Origin: Bradyrhizobium tropiciagri
GTDB lineage: Bacteria; Pseudomonadota; Alphaproteobacteria; Rhizobiales; Xanthobacteraceae
Length of the DNA: 64,000 bases
Assembly (NCBI RefSeq): GCF_018130545.1
Contig: NZ_JAFCKF010000011.1
Coordinates: 62,001 to 126,000 of the forward strand
Reading direction: 5' to 3'
Numbering within the stretch: the first letter of the stretch is position 1; the number at the start of each line of letters is the position of its first letter. Shown here piece by piece: positions 34,324 through 42,435 of the stretch. Below the pieces are notes generated by a model, which saw only the letters and a program-made list of their open reading frames with translations, was not told the origin of the DNA and searched no databases. Made by a program: the position numbers and the translations under genes.

Positions 34324-36657
34324 CTAGAATTTCACCGTCGCCGAGAGCGAGAAGCGCCGCGCATCGCCCATCGCCACGGCCAGATTGCTGACGGCTGAGG
34401 GGTAGTAGACGGTGTCGAACAGGTTCTTGACGTTGAACTGGTAGATCACCGGGAAGGTCTGGACCTTGGTCTCGTAGGTCGCAAACACATCCGCGACGGT
34501 ATAGGCCGGCAGCACGAAGCTGTTCGCGGCATCGCCGGGCCGGTCGCCGACATAGCGCGCACCGCCGCCGAGACGCAGCCGGCCGGGCAAGGTGGTGCCG
34601 AAATCGTAGACCAGATAGAGCGATGCGGTGTTGAGCGCGACGTTCTGCAAGGCGTTGCCGGCGAACGTCGGATCCTCGATGACGCGCGCATCGGTGTAGG
34701 CATAGCTGCCGATCATGCTCCAGCTGTCGGTCAGCCTGCCGGTGACGTCGAGCTCGACGCCGCGCGAGCGAACCTTGCCGGCGGTGCGGTACTCCACGAT
34801 GCCGGTCGAGGCGTTGAGCTGCGAGACCAGGACGTTCTTCTTGTCGATGTCGTAAAGCGCAAGCGTGCCGGAGATCCGCTTGTTGAAGTCGAACTTGACG
34901 CCGGTCTCCCACTGGGTGCCTTCTTCGGGCGCGATGTTGGAGCCGATCACGACACCGCCGGTGAGCGGCGCGATGGTCGAGGTCGGCTTCAGCGACTGCG
35001 TGTAGCTCGCATACAGCGAGACCTCGTCGGTGAGCTTGAGGATCGCGCCGCCGAGCGGAAGAACCTTGTCCCCAGACACGTTGGTGTTGGTGATGAACGG
35101 CTTGCCTCTGCCGGCGATCTGGTCGTAGTCCATGTAGCGCACGCCGCCGACCAGCGCGAAGCGCTCGGTCAGATGCAGCGTGTCCTGGAAGAACAGCGAC
35201 CACTGGCCGAGCTTGTCGGTCTGGGCGCTGTCGGTGGCGGAGACCGTGGTGCCCGGCGAGACCAGGCCGTAGATCGGATTGTAGAAGTTGAAGCTCGGCG
35301 TCGCCTGCCGGATCAGATTGTCGCGGTAGATCGTGCGGTACTGGCCGTCGCCGCCGAACAGCACCTCGTTGCGGAAGCCGCCGAGCCAGACATTGCCCTG
35401 CAGATAGGAGGTGCCATAGCTCGCATTGCTCAGCGAACCCTGCGTGCCGTCATTGCTGCGGGTCTCGACGCCGGTCTTGGTGTTGATGCCGGTGATGCGG
35501 AGCTGGTTGGCGCTGAAGGTCTCGGTGTTGTAGCTGTAGGCCGCGAACAGCTTCCAGTCCTGATTCAGCCGGTGCTCGACCGAGGCCTGCATCAGGTCCG
35601 AGGTTCCCCACACGTTGTTGAAGGGCTCGTCGAGCCGGCGTGTCGCGGGAATCGCAAGCGGTGCATTGTTGACGAACGCGGTGCCGCGGTCGAACGGCGT
35701 TATGAATTCGCGATGCTCATAGTTGAGCTGGACGGTGGTGTTGTCGCCGTACCAGGCCAGTGACGGCGCGACCAGCATCTCGCGATGCCGTCCGAAATTG
35801 CGCCAGTAATCCTCACTGACGCCATAGCCGATGAAGCGGTAGGCGAGGCCGCCATCGCCGATCGGGCCGGTGATGTCGATGGTGCCGTCGGCGCCGTTCT
35901 TGTTGTTGGCGTAGGTCGAGCCGAGCAGCGTCACCGAGCCGTGCTGGTAGAGCTCGGGGCGCTTGCTGATCGTGTTGACGATGCCGCCGGGATCCATGAT
36001 GCCGTAGAGCAGCGACGCCGGGCCTTTCAGCACCTCGACGCTCTCGACCGCCGCGTTGAGGCTGCGGCCCTGCACCAGCGGCATGCCGTTGCGCATGATC
36101 GAGCCGTCGCGGTTGTCGCCGAAGCCGCGGCGCATCACGGCGTCCTGGGTGCCGGCCAGCGTGTTGCCCTGGGTGACGCCGCTGACATTGGCCAGCGCGT
36201 CATCGAGATTGCGCGGCAGCTGATCCTTCAACACCTGCTCGGGTACGACGTTGACGGTCTGCGCGGTGTCGAGCGGCGAGGCGCCGCTGCGCAAGGTGGT
36301 CGAGCTCGGCATTGCGCGATAATGGAGCTTGGCTTCGTTCAGGACCGCGGCGCTAGCTGCCGCGCGCTGCGATGGGGTCGGTGGTGTTGGTTGGGCATTG
36401 CGGGCGCGCTGCCGTGCCGCGGCGGCCGCCTGCGTTCGCTGCGCCGACCTTGCCGAATTGGCGACCGGTTTGCGCTTCTGCGTCGGTTGCTCGACCGTGA
36501 CCGGCGGCAACGGGACGCTCGATTGGGCGCTTGCCGGGGTCGCCGCGGAGGAGACGTCGGCGAGCAGGAATGCTGCACCGATCAGCAGGTGGGTGCGGCC
36601 CTTGTCGGCGGCATTTAGACGGTCGCCGACAATGCGACGATCAGCATTCACAGGCAC
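34324..36657 (-). CDS. TonB-dependent siderophore receptor
   Basis: The 777-residue precursor has a signal region ending near PASAQ and a Pro/Gln/Arg-rich spacer. A plug domain follows with TAQTVNVVPEQVLKDQ and the plug block VEVLKGPASLLYGIMDPGG. The rest is a 22-strand barrel that ends ARRFSLSATVKF with the terminal aromatic residue needed for outer-membrane assembly. It belongs to the ferrichrome/ferric-hydroxamate-like receptor group. It is the first gene of a three-gene iron operon and has tandem operator-like repeats upstream. Confidence 0.93.
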   Translation of the reverse strand: MPVNADRRIVGDRLNAADKGRTHLLIGAAFLLADVSSAATPASAQSSVPLPPVTVEQPTQKRKPVANSARSAQRTQAAAAARQRARNAQPTPPTPSQRAAASAAVLNEAKLHYRAMPSSTTLRSGASPLDTAQTVNVVPEQVLKDQLPRNLDDALANVSGVTQGNTLAGTQDAVMRRGFGDNRDGSIMRNGMPLVQGRSLNAAVESVEVLKGPASLLYGIMDPGGIVNTISKRPELYQHGSVTLLGSTYANNKNGADGTIDITGPIGDGGLAYRFIGYGVSEDYWRNFGRHREMLVAPSLAWYGDNTTVQLNYEHREFITPFDRGTAFVNNAPLAIPATRRLDEPFNNVWGTSDLMQASVEHRLNQDWKLFAAYSYNTETFSANQLRITGINTKTGVETRSNDGTQGSLSNASYGTSYLQGNVWLGGFRNEVLFGGDGQYRTIYRDNLIRQATPSFNFYNPIYGLVSPGTTVSATDSAQTDKLGQWSLFFQDTLHLTERFALVGGVRYMDYDQIAGRGKPFITNTNVSGDKVLPLGGAILKLTDEVSLYASYTQSLKPTSTIAPLTGGVVIGSNIAPEEGTQWETGVKFDFNKRISGTLALYDIDKKNVLVSQLNASTGIVEYRTAGKVRSRGVELDVTGRLTDSWSMIGSYAYTDARVIEDPTFAGNALQNVALNTASLYLVYDFGTTLPGRLRLGGGARYVGDRPGDAANSFVLPAYTVADVFATYETKVQTFPVIYQFNVKNLFDTVYYPSAVSNLAVAMGDARRFSLSATVKF

Positions 36658-36736
36658 TCTTGGACTTCCGATTCACGCGAACTCGTTCACGCCGGGCCTC
36701 TAGCAGTCGGCGCACGCGAAAAGAACCGGAGCAGAC

Positions 36737-36775
36737 TTGAATCTCTCTAACCGAACTGGATTTGAATCGTTCTAA
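36737..36775. promoter_or_regulatory. Tandem operator-like repeats upstream of the TonB receptor
   Basis: TTGAATCTCTCTAA (36737-36750) and TTGAATCGTTCTAA (36762-36775) agree at 12 of 14 positions and are spaced 25 bp apart. Read in the direction of the receptor gene they are TTAGAGAGATTCAA and TTAGAACGATTCAA, which resemble the TTTAGAA...TTCTAAA iron-control element bound by Irr in Bradyrhizobium. Iron-responsive control is inferred. Confidence 0.5.
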
Positions 36776-36781
36776 GACGCA

Positions 36782-36811
36782 GCAGGGCTCGCGTGTGCGC
36801 GCGAGCCCTGC
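36782..36811. terminator. Perfect 12-bp hairpin upstream of the receptor operon
   Basis: GCAGGGCTCGCG (36782-36793) pairs exactly with CGCGAGCCCTGC (36800-36811) around a 6-nt loop. It lies about 115 bp after the stop of the 77-residue gene (reading leftward) and just ahead of the tandem repeats. No T run follows on the minus strand. It may isolate the iron operon from upstream transcription. The rest of 36658-36926 shows no gene. Confidence 0.5.
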
Positions 36812-36926
36812 ACCTCATGACTTGATTGTCGCGTCACCGCGTCAAATGGTCGCGCGATGGCTTGAGATTGCGGTCGTCGTCCTGTCACGCCTCAAGCATT
36901 GTGTACGCCGCGTGGCGCGATGCGCC

Positions 36927-37160
36927 TCACGACATCGCCAGGCTGACCGGTGCCTTGCCGACAACTCCCGTGCTGACGCCGTCACGTGCCATCGATTCGA
37001 TCTCGCCCCAGTTCTCGCGAAAGATCCGCGCCGCCTCGTTAGCGCTCTCTGCCTGGATCGTCAGACTGCACGCGCGTCGCGCGCCATTGCTGGCAAGCTG
37101 GAAGTAAAGGACATAGCCGGATGAGTCCGCATTCCGTGCGGCCAACGGTGCCTGCTGCAT
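36927..37160 (-). CDS. Small conserved-looking protein of unknown function
   Basis: The 77-residue product begins MQQAPLAARNADSSGYVLYF and continues with an acidic helix containing SANEAARIFRENWGEIESMA. The start at 37160 is supported by GGGGAA about 8 bp upstream; an in-frame ATG at 37226 has none. No signal peptide or known domain is recognised. It is single, between the TesB gene and the iron operon. Confidence 0.6.
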   Translation of the reverse strand: MQQAPLAARNADSSGYVLYFQLASNGARRACSLTIQAESANEAARIFRENWGEIESMARDGVSTGVVGKAPVSLAMS

Positions 37161-37240
37161 GTAGGTTTTCCCCAATAGTGTTTTTGTTGCGCCACCCGCG
37201 GGCAGGATTTGACAGAGATGCGGCACAGTCGTGATTCAAG

Positions 37241-37269
37241 ATGCGCAATCTGCACGATTGCGCATTTTT
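37241..37269 (+). terminator. Rho-independent terminator on the plus strand with no visible upstream gene
   Basis: ATGCGCAAT (37241-37249) pairs perfectly with ATTGCGCAT (37257-37265) across a 7-nt loop and is followed by TTTTG (counting the stem T, a run of five T). It would end a plus-strand transcript, yet both neighbouring genes read leftward. It may end a small RNA that starts divergently from the 77-residue gene, or serve the thioesterase transcript on the other strand as a T-poor hairpin. Confidence 0.55.
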
Positions 37270-37369
37270 GTCCGGCGGTGTTGCCGGGATTCAACAGATG
37301 ATGGAACCAGCGAGGGCAGCGGCGGCAGCTCAGGCGGGATCGGGGCACGCTCTCAAATCGTCGCTCGGC

Positions 37370-38299
37370 CTACGCATCGTCGTCAGGGTGCACCATCAGG
37401 GTTTCCTGGATCGAGGTCGCAAGCATCGCTCCGTCCCGATCATGGACGCGGGCAATCGACAGCCCGCGGCCGCCATCGGCGCAGGGGCTTTCGGTTTCGA
37501 CATGCATCCAGGCGTCGGGCGAGAACGTGCGATGAAACCAGATGCAATGGTTGAGGCTCGACAAATAAAGCGGCGCGCGCGACTGCAGTTCGCGGAGATG
37601 GCCGCCGACGCTGGAGAAGTTGAGCCACCAATCCGAGAGATAGGCGAATACCGCAGCCTGGGCACGGGAACCCGCGGCGAGTGGCTGCCTGCTCCTGATC
37701 CAGAAGCGCAAGCGCGGCTCTGCCGTCGCGGCCGATAGCTGACGCTCGATCGCGGGGATCCGGAAATCCATACTCGGCTTGACGTGCTGGGAGTAAGGGC
37801 CGAGCGGCCGCAATTGCGTCATCAACGCGTCAGGGATCATGCTCAGTTCGGGCAGGCCGTCGGGATCTTCCGGCGGAACAAACGGCACTGCGTGCCGCGG
37901 ACCCGGCTGCGGCGCGCAGAACGTGGCGTGCGCGCTGAGCACAGTGCGGCCGTCGTCCTGGTGGCCTACGACATGGCGGGAGGAGAACCGTTTGCCGTCC
38001 TGCAGGACCTGTGCGTCAAAGATGATGCGCCGCGTGGGATCGGCGCCGCGCAGGAACAGGAGCTGCAGCATTGCCGCCGGGCGATCTTCGGGAGCGCTGA
38101 GTGTCGCGGCCATCATGGCCTGGCCGAGGATCTGGCCGCCGTAAGAGCGGCGGTTGAGATTGCCGTCGCCGAACCGGCTGCGATAGCGCAGCGGAGCGAC
38201 GGTCTCGAGCGAAACCAGCGCCTCGGCCGCCTGGTTGTCCCACTGGTCGCATGCGGTGTCGTCACGCTGCGCGACCCGGATGCCTTGCCCGTCCATCAC
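37370..38299 (-). CDS. tesB: Acyl-CoA thioesterase II (TesB family)
   Basis: The 309-residue protein has the double hot-dog layout of TesB. RRSYGGQILGQAMMAA marks the first domain, RHVVGHQDDGRTVLSAHATF the strand pair around the acyl channel, and LNHCIWFHRTFSPDAWMHVETESPCADGGRGLS the second domain with active-site Asp/Gln/Thr region. It hydrolyses acyl-CoA esters to free CoA. It overlaps the gene before it by 4 bp and ends a leftward operon that begins with a Liv-type binding protein, so it probably releases CoA from intermediates of the cluster's pathway. Confidence 0.9.
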   Translation of the reverse strand: MMDGQGIRVAQRDDTACDQWDNQAAEALVSLETVAPLRYRSRFGDGNLNRRSYGGQILGQAMMAATLSAPEDRPAAMLQLLFLRGADPTRRIIFDAQVLQDGKRFSSRHVVGHQDDGRTVLSAHATFCAPQPGPRHAVPFVPPEDPDGLPELSMIPDALMTQLRPLGPYSQHVKPSMDFRIPAIERQLSAATAEPRLRFWIRSRQPLAAGSRAQAAVFAYLSDWWLNFSSVGGHLRELQSRAPLYLSSLNHCIWFHRTFSPDAWMHVETESPCADGGRGLSIARVHDRDGAMLATSIQETLMVHPDDDA

Positions 38300-39411
38300 A
38301 TCGCCGGAAATTTCTGTGGCCCCGGATAGAGCGGATAGCCCGCGGCGACGCCGTATTCGCTGATGCCAAATCCGGTCTCGTTGCCGCTCTCGAGCCGGAC
38401 GACGTGATCCGACAGCGTGCGCGCGATGCCGCGTGTGCCGGCATCGTCCAGGTTCCAGATGTCATGCGCGGCATGGTTCTCGCCGCGGTCGTCGCCATGG
38501 GTCCAGCCTTGCAGGCCACCATACATGCCGGCCTTGAGATAAAATCGCGTCGGCAATCCCAGCATCCTGACGCGACGCGGCTCGCCATGCTCGAAGGTGA
38601 AGGTGAAATCGGCTGCCGCGATGGTCTGGCCGAGCGGATCGTCGGCCCATTCGATCGCGTGCTCGACCGAGGTGACCTCGCGATGCGATACCGATCCGTC
38701 CGTCTCGCGGCGGAACTCGGTGCCTGAGAGGTAATGCGGCTTGCCCGGCGTGCGCTCCTTGATGAAGATCGACAGCGCGGACTGCTCAAATTGGAACATC
38801 GACCAGGTCCAGAGGAAATTGCGATGGGTCGCAACGGGGGGCCTGGTCTCGTCGGTGCGCATCTCGGAGCGCAGGCCCCAGGAGCGGTCGCGCTGTCCCC
38901 ACCACAGCTCCGGCTCGATCTCGTAGCGCTTGCCATCGGCGACGATCCAGCCGCGCCAGCGGCCGAACTGCGAGACGCGGGCAAGGTCCTCCTCGACGAC
39001 GCCATTGCGCTCGCGGAAATTCTGCTTCTCCTGCGCCGCCGGAAAGCTGGCCTTGAATTCGAGCTGAAAGCTGATGCCGGACGGGTTCTCGGCAAGCGAC
39101 AGCCGATGCTGACCCATGCCCTCGACGATCTCGATCCTGAGCCCGCCGACCTCGGTCTCCAGCGGGCGCGCCCCGAGCCGGCGCGAGGCACGGAAATTGT
39201 GCTGGCGGCGGCCGATGGTGATACCGGCAAAGCCGTCCATCACGTTGCGGTTCGGATAATAGCCGAGCCCGATATCGATCAGCAGCTCGCTGCCGTCGAT
39301 CGGATGGGCGGTGTACCAGTAGCGCTCGGTGAAGCGGATATCGCCGCCGCCTGCCTTGGCAAACGGTTGCGGCGTCTGGTGGCCGATGAGGTCGTCCTGG
39401 GCTGTCAGCAT
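38296..39411 (-). CDS. Uncharacterised 371-residue protein of the catabolic cluster
   Basis: No signal peptide or membrane segment is visible and I do not recognise catalytic motifs. The sequence is rich in beta-strand patterns with many Trp, Tyr and His (FTERYWYTAHP, LGYYPNRNVMDGFAGI, RWRGWIVADGKRYEIEPELWWGQRDRSWGLR, HRNFLWTWSMFQFE). This recalls the two-domain lipocalin-like proteins related to hydroxyneurosporene synthase (CrtC/AttH), which act on hydrophobic substrates; this link is tentative. The start at 39411 follows AAGGA. It lies between a Liv-type binding protein and TesB, overlapping TesB by 4 bp. Confidence 0.8.
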   Translation of the reverse strand: MLTAQDDLIGHQTPQPFAKAGGGDIRFTERYWYTAHPIDGSELLIDIGLGYYPNRNVMDGFAGITIGRRQHNFRASRRLGARPLETEVGGLRIEIVEGMGQHRLSLAENPSGISFQLEFKASFPAAQEKQNFRERNGVVEEDLARVSQFGRWRGWIVADGKRYEIEPELWWGQRDRSWGLRSEMRTDETRPPVATHRNFLWTWSMFQFEQSALSIFIKERTPGKPHYLSGTEFRRETDGSVSHREVTSVEHAIEWADDPLGQTIAAADFTFTFEHGEPRRVRMLGLPTRFYLKAGMYGGLQGWTHGDDRGENHAAHDIWNLDDAGTRGIARTLSDHVVRLESGNETGFGISEYGVAAGYPLYPGPQKFPAM

Positions 39412-39454
39412 TGTTCTTGTCCTTGTGTTTGAGCCGGGGATACGAAGCGCGAGA

Positions 39455-40678
39455 TCAATCCTTGGCCGGGCTGGCGCCCACGATGTCGCCGAACAGCACC
39501 CACGTCTTGCCGTCGAAGCGGGCGAAGCGGCGTTCGGTGATCGCGGCATAATCCTGCGGTGTGGTCTGGATGGTGATGCCAGGGAGCAGCATCGGCAGCT
39601 CGATGCCGCTGAGGTTGGTGGCCTGTTTCAGCACGTTCTCCCGCGTGAGGTTGTCGCCGCAACGTTGCAGGATGATCGCGCCGAGCTGTGCCGTGGTGTA
39701 GCCGGTCACCGCAATTACGTCGTTCGGGTCCATCCCCGGCATGTATTTCGCGGCGAAGGCGAGATAGTCGGTCATGCCCTTGTCGTTGGCCCACTCCGGA
39801 TCGTTCGGCGTCTTGTAGGAGGTCGTGGTCAGGATTCCGGTCGAGGCCTCGATCCCGGCCGGCACCAGCACGCCGGCGATTGAGTTGGCGGTCGAGCCGA
39901 GGAAGATCAGCGGCTTCCATCCGAGCTCGTGGATCTTGCGGATCGCCATCGAGGCGAATTTGTTCTGCGCCGCGATCAGGATGGTATCGGCGCCGGACGC
40001 CTTCAGGTTCACGATTTGGGAGTCGATGGTCGGCTCGGTCGATTGATACATCGCCTCCTTGACGATCATGGTGTCGGCCTTGGCGCCGAGCCCTTCCTTC
40101 AGGCCGAGGACAAAGTCCTTGCCGATGTCATCGGCCTGCAAGAGCACGCCGATCTTGGCGTCGGGCTTCTCGCGCAGCACATAGCGGGCGATGATCCGCG
40201 ACTCGTTAACGTAGGTCGGCGAGTAGGGCGTCGTCCAGGGAAACTGCTTCGGATCGTTCCAGCGGGTGCCGCCGCTCTGCACGAGAAGCTGCGGGACACC
40301 GTTGCTGTTGAGATATTTCTGGATCGCGGCGTTGGTCGGCGTGCCGAACGGCGCCATCATCGCGAGCACCTTGTCGTTTTCGACCAGCGCGCGCGTCACC
40401 TCCACCGTCTTGGGCGGGCTATAGGCATCGTCGCGGGTCAGGAAGTTGATGTGACGGCCGTTGATGCCGCCTTTCTCGTTCAGCATCGTGAAATAGGCGA
40501 GCATGGTCTTCGGGAAGCTCGCATAGATCGACGCCGGCCCGCTGTAGGGGGCATTGGCGCCGAGGATGATCTCGGTATCGCTGACCCCGGGACCATAGGC
40601 CTTCTGGGCGTTCGCTGGTCCGAGCGCGCCGGTGAGCGCGAACGCCCATACCGCAAGCGTGACGATTGGCTTCCGCAT
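39455..40678 (-). CDS. Liv-type (HAAT) periplasmic binding protein
   Basis: The 407-residue precursor has a signal peptide ending GPANAQ. The mature part follows the LivK/AmiC-like pattern: GVSDTEIILGANAPYSGPASIY at the start, NEKGGINGRHINFLTRDDAYSPPKTVEVTR, and a second lobe with GADTILIAAQNKFASMAI. Such proteins in catabolic clusters often bind aromatic or aliphatic acids rather than amino acids. No permease genes adjoin; it may use the LivHMFG system encoded 12-18 kb away in the same cluster. It is the first gene of a leftward unit, divergent from an acyl-CoA ligase. Confidence 0.9.
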   Translation of the reverse strand: MRKPIVTLAVWAFALTGALGPANAQKAYGPGVSDTEIILGANAPYSGPASIYASFPKTMLAYFTMLNEKGGINGRHINFLTRDDAYSPPKTVEVTRALVENDKVLAMMAPFGTPTNAAIQKYLNSNGVPQLLVQSGGTRWNDPKQFPWTTPYSPTYVNESRIIARYVLREKPDAKIGVLLQADDIGKDFVLGLKEGLGAKADTMIVKEAMYQSTEPTIDSQIVNLKASGADTILIAAQNKFASMAIRKIHELGWKPLIFLGSTANSIAGVLVPAGIEASTGILTTTSYKTPNDPEWANDKGMTDYLAFAAKYMPGMDPNDVIAVTGYTTAQLGAIILQRCGDNLTRENVLKQATNLSGIELPMLLPGITIQTTPQDYAAITERRFARFDGKTWVLFGDIVGASPAKD

Positions 40679-40766
40679 CTTCCCCTCCCATGACGCCCTC
40701 TTTTGCGGGGCTGGTTGATCCCACCTGCGGTGCCATCAGAGGCTTTACCCGTCGCGGCGGCTATGC

Positions 40767-40793
40767 AATAATAGACCGTCTGTCCGGATTATC
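40767..40793. promoter_or_regulatory. TetR-like operator, site A (divergent Liv binding protein / acyl-CoA ligase)
   Basis: AATAATAGACCG-TCT-GTCCGGATTATC (read as two halves) is an imperfect inverted repeat with AT-rich ends, 89 bp from each divergent gene or nearer. The core TAGACCGTCTGTCCGG and flank ATTAT match the sites at 44102-44129 and 58637-58666. Binding by the TetR protein encoded at 58815 is inferred from the shared motif. Confidence 0.6.
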
Positions 40794-40881
40794 AACTGGA
40801 ATCTCCGGGCGGCAGATCGGCATCACGCAACGACGGAAACATCCGCAGGCGTGCGCGGCCGCATGACGGCGAGGAGGAAAC

Positions 40882-42435
40882 ATGAAGCTGACGCAGGCGC
40901 TCATCTCGGCAGTGCAGTTGCGCAAGGATTCACCGGGCACCATCCAAGCCGGACGATCGCGGAGCTGGAAGGAGATCGGCCAACGCGTCGCCCGTGCTGC
41001 GGGCGGGTTGCGGCGGCTCGGCGTCGAAGCCGGCGACCGCGTCGCGATCCTCGCGCACAACAGCGATCTCTATATCGAGGCGCTCTATGCCATCGCCTGG
41101 GCCGGTGCCGTCGCGGTGCCGCTCAACACGCGCTGGGCGGTTGCGGAGAATGCCTATGCGATCGATGATTCCACGCCGAAGCTGCTGCTGGTCGACAAGG
41201 CCTTTGCCGAGATCGGCTCGGCGCTGCGCGGCGCGAAATCACTTACCGCGATGGTCTATCTGGATGATGGGCGGGTCCCCGACGGCATGCAGAGCTATGA
41301 CGAGCTTGTTGCGCACGCGCCGGTCGAGGACGCTTCCGGCGCTTACAACGACCTCGCAGGCATCTTCTACACCGGCGGCACCACCGGCTTCCCCAAGGGC
41401 GTGATGCTGTCGCATGCCAACATCATCTATGAATCGCTGGTCTGGATCTATGCGCTTCGCTTCCGCGAAGACACCAGGTATCTGCACTCGGCCGGCATGT
41501 TTCATCTGGCCGGCACCTCGCCGATGATTGCGCTGACCTTGGTGGGCGGCACTCATGTCACTATTCCCAAGTTCGAGCCGGAGCTTGCGATGAAGACGAT
41601 TGCCGAGCACAAAGTGGATTACTGCCTGTTCGTGCCGACCATGCTCAACATGATGCTCAATCATCCGTCCTTCGGCACGTATGATCTGAGTAGCGTCAAG
41701 GATTGCGAATATGGCGCGTCGCCGATGCCGGATGCGCTTCTGGTCAAGCTGATGCGGGTGCTGCCGAGCTGGCGCTTCCACCAGGGCTACGGCATGACCG
41801 AGAGCGCGGCGCTGGCGACCATCCTGCCCTGGGAATACCACGCGCTGGAAGGGCCGCTGGCGGGTAAGCGCAAATCGGCAGGACGGGCGGCGCCCGGCGT
41901 CGAGATCCGCATCGTCGATCCCGCGGGCAACGAAGTGCCGCGCGGCACGGTCGGCGAGATCGCGATCCGCGGCGCCGGTGTCATGCTCGGCTATTGGCGC
42001 AAGCCCGAGGAAAGTGCACGCGTGCTACGCGACGGCTGGCTGCATACCGGTGACGGCGCCTGGATGGACGAGGACGGCTTCGTCTATATCGTCGATCGGC
42101 TGAAGGACATGATCGTCTCCGGCGGGGAGAACGTCTATTCCGGCGAGGTGGAGAATGCCATCTTCCAGCATGAGCATGTCAAGGAATGCGCTGTGATCGC
42201 GGTGCCGGATCCGCAATGGGGCGAGGCAGTGCACGCCATCGTGGTACCGAAGGACGGCAGGAGTCTTGATTCTGAAATGGTGATCGCGCATTGCCGCACC
42301 CTGATCGCCGGCTACAAATGCCCGCGATCGGTCGACATCCGCCTCGAGCCGTTGCCGCTGACCGGCTCCGGCAAGATCATGAAATCGGCGCTGCGCGAGG
42401 AGAAGTGGCAGGGCTATACGAGGTCGGTCAATTGA
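40882..42435 (+). CDS. Acyl-CoA ligase (AMP-forming, class I adenylating enzyme)
   Basis: The 517-residue enzyme has the phosphate-binding loop YTGGTTGFPKGVMLSH, the YGMTE motif, HTGDGAWMDEDGF with the ATP-ribose aspartate, and the C-terminal catalytic lysine in PLTGSGKIMK. It activates a carboxylic acid to its CoA thioester via an acyl-adenylate. The length is that of medium-chain or aromatic acid ligases. GAGGAGGAAAC precedes the start. It is the first gene of a rightward three-gene unit under operator site A and probably performs the entry step of the pathway. Confidence 0.92.
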   Translation: MKLTQALISAVQLRKDSPGTIQAGRSRSWKEIGQRVARAAGGLRRLGVEAGDRVAILAHNSDLYIEALYAIAWAGAVAVPLNTRWAVAENAYAIDDSTPKLLLVDKAFAEIGSALRGAKSLTAMVYLDDGRVPDGMQSYDELVAHAPVEDASGAYNDLAGIFYTGGTTGFPKGVMLSHANIIYESLVWIYALRFREDTRYLHSAGMFHLAGTSPMIALTLVGGTHVTIPKFEPELAMKTIAEHKVDYCLFVPTMLNMMLNHPSFGTYDLSSVKDCEYGASPMPDALLVKLMRVLPSWRFHQGYGMTESAALATILPWEYHALEGPLAGKRKSAGRAAPGVEIRIVDPAGNEVPRGTVGEIAIRGAGVMLGYWRKPEESARVLRDGWLHTGDGAWMDEDGFVYIVDRLKDMIVSGGENVYSGEVENAIFQHEHVKECAVIAVPDPQWGEAVHAIVVPKDGRSLDSEMVIAHCRTLIAGYKCPRSVDIRLEPLPLTGSGKIMKSALREEKWQGYTRSVN

